Of a stretch of 64,000 bases of DNA, positions 60,601 through 64,000 are shown one piece after another. Source of the DNA: Branchiostoma floridae (lineage: Eukaryota > Chordata > Leptocardii > Amphioxiformes > Branchiostomatidae); contig NC_049979.1 of assembly GCF_000003815.2 (NCBI RefSeq), positions 24,277,752 to 24,341,751 of the forward strand, written 5' to 3'. A program made the position numbers and the translations under genes. Positions within the stretch are counted from its first letter, which is position 1; every line of letters starts with the position of its first letter. Below the pieces are notes generated by a model. It made no database searches. It was not told where the DNA came from and saw only the letters and a list, made by a program, of their open reading frames with translations.

Positions 60601-63323
60601 TGCAGTTTCCTGCAGGTATTACAAACATATGCAGCGAGTGCTCATTTACATATCTGTGACAGCTTCCACTGTCAGGTCACACTGGACAGGATACAGCTGT
60701 CCTGCAGCACCTGCCTGCTTCCTGCAGGTACATTGAAAAAAAAAGATGCAGTGAGTGCTTGTGTGCATATCCGTGACAGCTTCCACTGTCAGGTCACACT
60801 GGACATTGGCCCCCGAGCTGCTTGCTCTGCATGGAACTGCAGGGATGTTTTTATCAAAATTTTCCAAGGAGAATAACGGAACAAAGAAACAATGGATTGC
60901 CATGATATTTAGTATGCAGGTAGCTTAGACATAGATGTACACATTGAATTGCAAATTACGCAAATCGGCACTTAATTTGCATATTTAAAGAGGAAAATCT
61001 ATATTTGCAGTGTTTTCCATTAGAGGACTCAAATACATGTAAGAAATGTAGTTTGCAACATTACCAAATAGGCAAATGAGTTTAATTTGCATAATTAATG
61101 CAAAAGTGGAATGGTACATAACCTAGCACAGATTATGTAGATATGGAACTCATTTGCATAATCAGAATATTTCATGGAGATGAGAGGTATCAGAACTCTT
61201 ATTTTGCATTGCTTTCAATGTAAACTCATGAATGACTAAGAGGGACAAGAAGAGAACTACAACTGGTACCAGTAGTTCGACTCATTCTGCTTACTGTTGT
61301 ATCTACATCATGTGAAACAACCAGAGGGGCGAGTAGAACACAAAGAAACAACATGCCCCCACCCGGGATCGAACCCGGGGTGGCAGATTACGCTACCGCT
61401 GTCGCCACAAAAGCTCTTGAGCCCTTGGGCAAGGACGGTAGGCGGTACTTGGACACCACTGTTACACATGCGTCTTTTATCAAATTCAAGAAACCCGAAA
61501 AAAAAAAAGGTTCAGTCCTAACAAAAAAGTTATAGTCAGGGTGTTCTACAGGCACTACAGCTTAAAAGTTACGGTTCTGTGGCAAATATACAAAAGTAAC
61601 GGTCTCCTCTGTCAGCACTGGAACACCAGTGCTGAAGTGGTCGTCAGCACTGGAAGTCCAGTGCTGAGCCGGTGTCAGCACTGGAAATCCAGTGCTGAGG
61701 CAGCTTCAGCACTCGAAGCCCTCCTGTCAGCACTGGAAACCGAGTGCTGAGACTACAATCAGCACTGGATTTCCAGTGCTGAGGACATTTCAGCTCTGGA
61801 AATCCAGTGCTGACAAATATTCTGCACTGGAAACCGAGTATAAAATGTATAAAGTTGGTGAAAAGAACTTACATTCTGTAACCAATATGTAAATGTACAA
61901 CTGTATTATACAATGTTTTTTAAATGATGCTTCTTTGCCGCACAAGCAGAATGTGTCGTCCACCTGTAACTACCTATTCTTTGTAAAAAAAAAAGCGATC
62001 TCTTTACCACACAGATAGACCAACTGGTAGTTGTCTAACTCTGACTACCTATTGTTTTTTAAATGATGCTTAATTGCCGCACAAGCAGAATGTGTCGTCC
62101 ACCTGTAACTACCTATTATTTGTAAAAAAAAACAAGCGATCTCTTTACCACACAGATAGACCAACTGTTTGTTGTCTAACTCTGACTACCTATTGTTTTT
62201 TAAATGATGCTAGTTTGCCGCACAAGCAGAATGTGTCGTCCACCTGTAACTACCTATTATTTGTAAAAAAAACAAGCGATCTCTTTACCAATACCACACA
62301 GATAGACCAACTGTTAGTTGTCTACCTCTGACTAAAAAGACACTACTTTGCCACAAGTATAAAATATGTGATTTGTTGACTTAAAATTTTCGTATCAATT
62401 GACCAAAAGAAAAGAAACTTGAGTGCCATTAACTGTATACACATTGACAATTAACAATATCACAAGTATCTACTCTAGTCTAAAGCTAGTAAAAGCTAGT
62501 GCCACGCAAGATCTGCTTGGAGACAACACGCACAGATATACCTAAGTCTAAAGGAAATAACTCAGACAGCCGTACGGACGCATGCTACTAGTACACGAAT
62601 ATTACGTTCAGCACTGGAACGTTCCAGTGCTTTATAAACGTCAGCACTGGAAGCCCAGAGCTGAAGTTTTTACAGCACTGTACAGCACTGGTCTTCCAGT
62701 GCTGAAAAGTTCCCGAGCACTGGTAAATCCAGTGCTGAACCCGTTACTTTTGTATATCAGCACTCGGTTCCAGTGCTGACGGCGGTTTCAGCACTGGGTA
62801 ACCAGTGCTGAATGACCTCTGCCGCGAGTTCAGCACTGGTACCCGAGTGCTGACGGCAGTTCAGCACTGGAAAACCAGTGCTCGGAGAAGTTCAGCACTG
62901 GAAATCCAGTGCTCGCATTGGGTTCAGCACTGGAATTCCAGTGCTGAGGGAGCTTCAGCACTCGAACAAGGCCGTTCAGCACTGGAAAACCAGTGCTGAC
63001 GTTTCTTCAGCACTGGAAAACCAGTGCTGAGGCCGATTCGACCCATTGATTCAGCACTGGAACACCAGTGCGGAACCCGTTACTTTTGTATACTTGCGGT
63101 TCTGTGTGGCAAGAGGCATGAGCAATTTTGTAGGACAGTTACCGGACTTTGGACTCCCCCGAATCGAGTGATCCCCATGTTACTGGCTTACCCGTATTTT
63201 GTCCACGTCCCGAGCACACCCCACCACCTTCATGCCATGCTGGACCAGTGCACGGGCTGTGGCATTCCCGATCCCCACAGACGCACCGGTCACCAGTGCT
63301 ACACGGCCGACCCAACGCTCCAT
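57571..63323 (-). CDS. DHRS11: DHRS11-like short-chain dehydrogenase/reductase, seven exons, complete
   Basis: Exons 63192-63323, 60400-60609, 59910-60004, 59609-59732, 59082-59174, 58869-58934 and 57571-57612 join to 762 nt, 253 residues plus stop, all in phase (human DHRS11 is 260). Residues 12-19 TGASVGIG bind the nucleotide, CDL (64-66) and NNAG (91-94) follow, and the active site is NSMSGHR (145-151) with Y159-x3-K163. CISPGLVETEFA (188-199) and the terminal DIWMRPTEQ are close to human DHRS11. Family members are cytosolic NADPH-dependent reductases acting on steroids and other carbonyls; substrate here is not known. The loop between MSGHR and FYGMTK is two residues shorter than in human, so the catalytic serine is probably S146 (13 before Y159). 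Intron 1 contains an unusual palindrome-array element. Confidence 0.93.
57899..58188 (-). repeat. tRNA-derived SINE, family D copy 2
   Basis: The head on minus has TTGGTCTTGTGGTTATGG (A-box-like) and a B box GGTTCAAATCC at 58123-58133. The body reaches ggtttgatccactcacaccagga at the left. Matches 25792-26060. Lies in intron 6 of the DHRS11-like gene. Confidence 0.7.
58267..58835 (-). mobile_element. Mariner element, 569 bp, internally deleted
   Basis: Inverted ends cgaggggcgttcaataagta and its complement enclose 569 bp, with TA directly outside both (58265-58266 and 58836-58837), the mariner duplication. The minus strand keeps the transposase N-terminus (ECRAVIRFLYLKGRTPKE), then after a frame change the KRW-x-FKHGRKSVE and PGRPYSAID pieces of the second helix-turn-helix. 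The catalytic domain is missing. Confidence 0.85.
58480..58655 (-). pseudogene. Broken mariner transposase N-terminus
   Basis: The first segment starts MEPVECRAV near 58652 and hits a stop after KTLAS. Homology resumes in another frame with KRWHPEF, so one indel breaks the gene near 58545. The element cannot make transposase. Confidence 0.75.
58869..58934 (-). CDS. DHRS11: DHRS11-like exon 6
   Basis: 22 codons with acceptor tttgtacag and a poor donor GAG/gtgaac. Encodes AKDLADAVLYVLGAPPHVE. Reading through the donor would add nine residues and stop, a possible alternative end that lacks the conserved tail. Confidence 0.88.
59082..59174 (-). CDS. DHRS11: DHRS11-like exon 5
   Basis: 31 codons with acceptor tttgtacag and donor CAA/gtaagt. 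CISPGLVETEFAIRM aligns with human CISPGVVETQFAFKL. Confidence 0.93.
59335..59530. mobile_element. Diverged interior fragment of the Harbinger-like MITE
   Basis: Runs parallel to 41795-41990: ctttcacatctt, gactttggcatt, atttgc(t)tcattttgcagctactttg(c)acaactta, then gaaaattg. No terminal repeats kept. Lies in intron 4 of the DHRS11-like gene. Confidence 0.55.
59609..59732 (-). CDS. DHRS11: DHRS11-like exon 4 (active site)
   Basis: 124 nt with acceptor ttgttgcag and donor ACG/gtccgt. Contains MSGHR, the catalytic FYGMTK and the helix AMTEGLRRELRE. Confidence 0.92.
59910..60004 (-). CDS. DHRS11: DHRS11-like exon 3
   Basis: 95 nt with acceptor ttccgctag and a weak donor AACAG/gtcatc. Encodes VNILAPTLCSQLAVQQM and VDDGHIITLN. 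Phase 2 exit splits the serine codon of NSMSG. Confidence 0.9.
60400..60609 (-). CDS. DHRS11: DHRS11-like exon 2
   Basis: 70 codons between acceptor tacctgcag and donor GAT/gtgagt. Contains YPVQCDLT and GGVDVCINNAGLA. Its 5' part is partly duplicated twice upstream at about 60656-60730 and 60775-60812. Confidence 0.93.
60656..60812 (-). pseudogene. Two partial tandem duplicates of DHRS11-like exon 2
   Basis: 60656-60730 repeats the acceptor and 5' half of exon 2, with a 17-nt deletion that shifts the frame to an early stop. 60775-60812 repeats only the middle (ccactgtcaggtcacactgg). The intervening intron piece is also repeated (gcag(c/t)gagtgct ... catatc(t/c)gtgacagc). Spacings are 129 and 117 bp. 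Confidence 0.8.
61354..61408 (-). repeat. tRNA-like sequence with intact B box
   Basis: On minus, GGTTCGATCCC (61365-61375) sits in a stable GC-rich arm (CCCGGGTTCGATCCCGGG), preceded by GTGGCGACAGCGGTAGCG. I could not build a full cloverleaf with a paired acceptor stem, so I call it a SINE head or tRNA pseudogene rather than a tRNA gene. Confidence 0.45.
61612..61840. repeat. Left array of about eight 22-bp palindromes
   Basis: Each unit is arm CAGCACTGGAA, a two- or three-base centre, then CCAGTGCTG. Spacers of 9-10 bp differ from each other. Period is about 31 bp. One unit is half-length (cagcactcgaag), and the last is decayed (ctgcactgg ... ccgagta). Not a CRISPR: eukaryotic intron, short spacers, no cas genes. 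Confidence 0.9.
61912..62334. repeat. Tandem triplication, period about 140 bp
   Basis: Three copies start with aaatgatgct (61923, 62062, 62203) and contain gccgcacaagcagaatgtg, cacctgtaactacctatt, an A run, gcgatctctttaccacac and agatagaccaactg. Copies differ by few bases, so the duplication is recent. Copy 3 has a 5-bp insertion. Confidence 0.9.
62608..63073. repeat. Right array of about fourteen 22-bp palindromes
   Basis: Same unit as the left array with 8-16 bp spacers. Centres vary in step on both arms (for example ggaattcc, ggaaaacc, gggtaacc, ggtacccg). Two units are irregular: one carries an extra arm (cagcactgtacagcactgg) and one is a half unit (cagcactcgaac). Confidence 0.9.
63192..63323 (-). 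CDS. DHRS11: DHRS11-like exon 1
   Basis: Begins MERWVGRVALVTGASVGIG, matching the human start after its short leader. The donor is CGG/gtaagc, phase 0, 44 codons. It carries the Rossmann glycine motif and the VVGCAR strand whose arginine favours NADPH. Confidence 0.93.
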
Positions 63324-64000
63324 ATCCCCTAGATCATAGATGAACTTTTACTTTCAGACCGCACTTTCGTGTTTCGTGACCTGCTGACCTCACAACAGCG
63401 ACACCTGGCAGTTTCCAAAAATACGACATCAATGGCGACGTCTGGTTGGCGGAGTGGCGTGCGAACACCTGTCACATGTGTAGTGCGTCGTTTTGACTTT
63501 ACCGGAAAATCGGCAAATAACTCAGAACACAGCACTAAAAACAATTTACGTCCACGATAAATTAACAATCTAGCACTTGTATACAGCTCTTTCTATATTA
63601 TGAATGCATTTATAGTTGCAAATGTTGCAATTGCTGACAAAGTAAACATGTAACGTTAAACGTTATTCCCCATACCAAATACAGATTTCATACGGTAATA
63701 TCTATTCAATGGTATCTAGATTTGTGCGAAAAGTATCTTTTAAATCTTGTGCTTTAAAGGTATATTACGTAGTTTTTTTTTAGTGACCCCCCAGAACTAG
63801 ACCCTCCTAGATCCTGGCTGTAAACAACTTCAGGCCTCCAGTAAGCACCCTAGGGGATCGGGTAATGAGTTCATCACACTCCAGACTGGCTACAGGGGAA
63901 ATCTTCTTCTCTGAAAACACTCATTTTTTCACTTCAGAATAGGATATAATCATGCACTTAGTCTATTTTGTTGGGTATCAATAAGCTGAGGTTACATTCC
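63324..64000. other. Upstream region of the DHRS11-like gene
   Basis: The promoter should lie at 63324-63560, which is richer in CpG than the sequence beyond it. No TATA box is evident. 63560-64000 is AT-rich, with no gene or repeat recognised. Confidence 0.45.

Larger units (their letters stand above)
61587..63092. mobile_element. 1.5-kb inverted-repeat element with palindrome arrays
   Basis: A perfect 16-bp inverted pair bounds the segment: tatacaaaagtaacgg at 61587-61602 and its complement at 63077-63092. Just outside, cggttctgtggcaa (61572-61585) recurs as cggttctgtgtggcaa (63097-63112), a possible long target duplication. Inside are a left palindrome array, a triplicated 140-bp repeat, about 270 bp of unique DNA and a right palindrome array. 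A third copy of the 16-mer (62741-62756, right-end orientation) sits inside the right array. No transposase gene. It lies in intron 1 of the DHRS11-like gene. Confidence 0.7.

Noticed and set aside
61354-61408. Functional tRNA gene
   Set aside because: The B box is excellent, but the acceptor stem and anticodon arm could not be paired. The same decision was made for 11163, 25994, 31750 and 58123.
62074-62331. 85-residue open frame over the 140-bp repeats
   Set aside because: The repeat period creates a duplicated peptide by chance, with no start context or homology.
61612-63073. CRISPR array
   Set aside because: The constant-repeat and variable-spacer look is real, but the spacers are only about 8-16 bp, the units are self-palindromic, the host is an animal intron and there are no cas genes.

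Overview
The window is a stretch of animal nuclear genome. Genes are split into short exons with GT-AG introns, introns run up to 25.7 kb, and non-coding DNA is packed with small inverted-repeat transposons, tRNA-derived SINEs and minisatellites. There are no operons or bacterial-type genes, and one 100-N assembly gap. The repeat style and chordate-like proteins suggest a lancelet (Branchiostoma) draft genome; this is inference, not proof. I recognise three protein-coding genes, all on the minus strand. (1) Coordinates 1441-45790, continuing past the left edge: eight coding exons of an extended-synaptotagmin/tricalbin-like protein with a membrane hairpin, an SMP lipid-transfer domain and the start of a C2 domain. 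All seven exon junctions keep frame, giving 403 codons in view. A 5' untranslated exon probably lies near 53.5 kb or 49.07 kb. (2) Coordinates 55346-56026: a two-exon, 87-residue mitochondrial protein that looks like cytochrome c oxidase subunit 8, with a CRE and CCAAT boxes upstream. (3) Coordinates 57571-63323: a complete seven-exon short-chain dehydrogenase orthologous to DHRS11 (253 residues), with a poly(A) signal. The rest is largely transposon debris. It includes a roughly 200-bp foldback family bounded by TTAA (seven clear copies plus partial ones), an 889-bp Harbinger-like MITE with perfect 33-bp inverted ends and a TTA duplication, and an 819-bp CpG-rich element with TAA duplications. 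There are also a hAT-like family ending in CAGGGCTCGAAAT, a family starting GGGGTGGGTACC, a frameshifted 569-bp mariner, SINE copies, and 3' ends of a non-LTR retrotransposon. The most striking structure is in intron 1 of the DHRS11-like gene. It is a 1.5-kb element bounded by perfect 16-bp inverted repeats. It carries two CRISPR-like arrays (about 8 and 14 units) of roughly 22-bp perfect or near-perfect palindromes separated by 8-10 bp variable spacers, around a triplicated 140-bp repeat. The three genes have unrelated roles (membrane-contact lipid transfer, respiration, NADPH-linked reduction), and nothing suggests that they act together.
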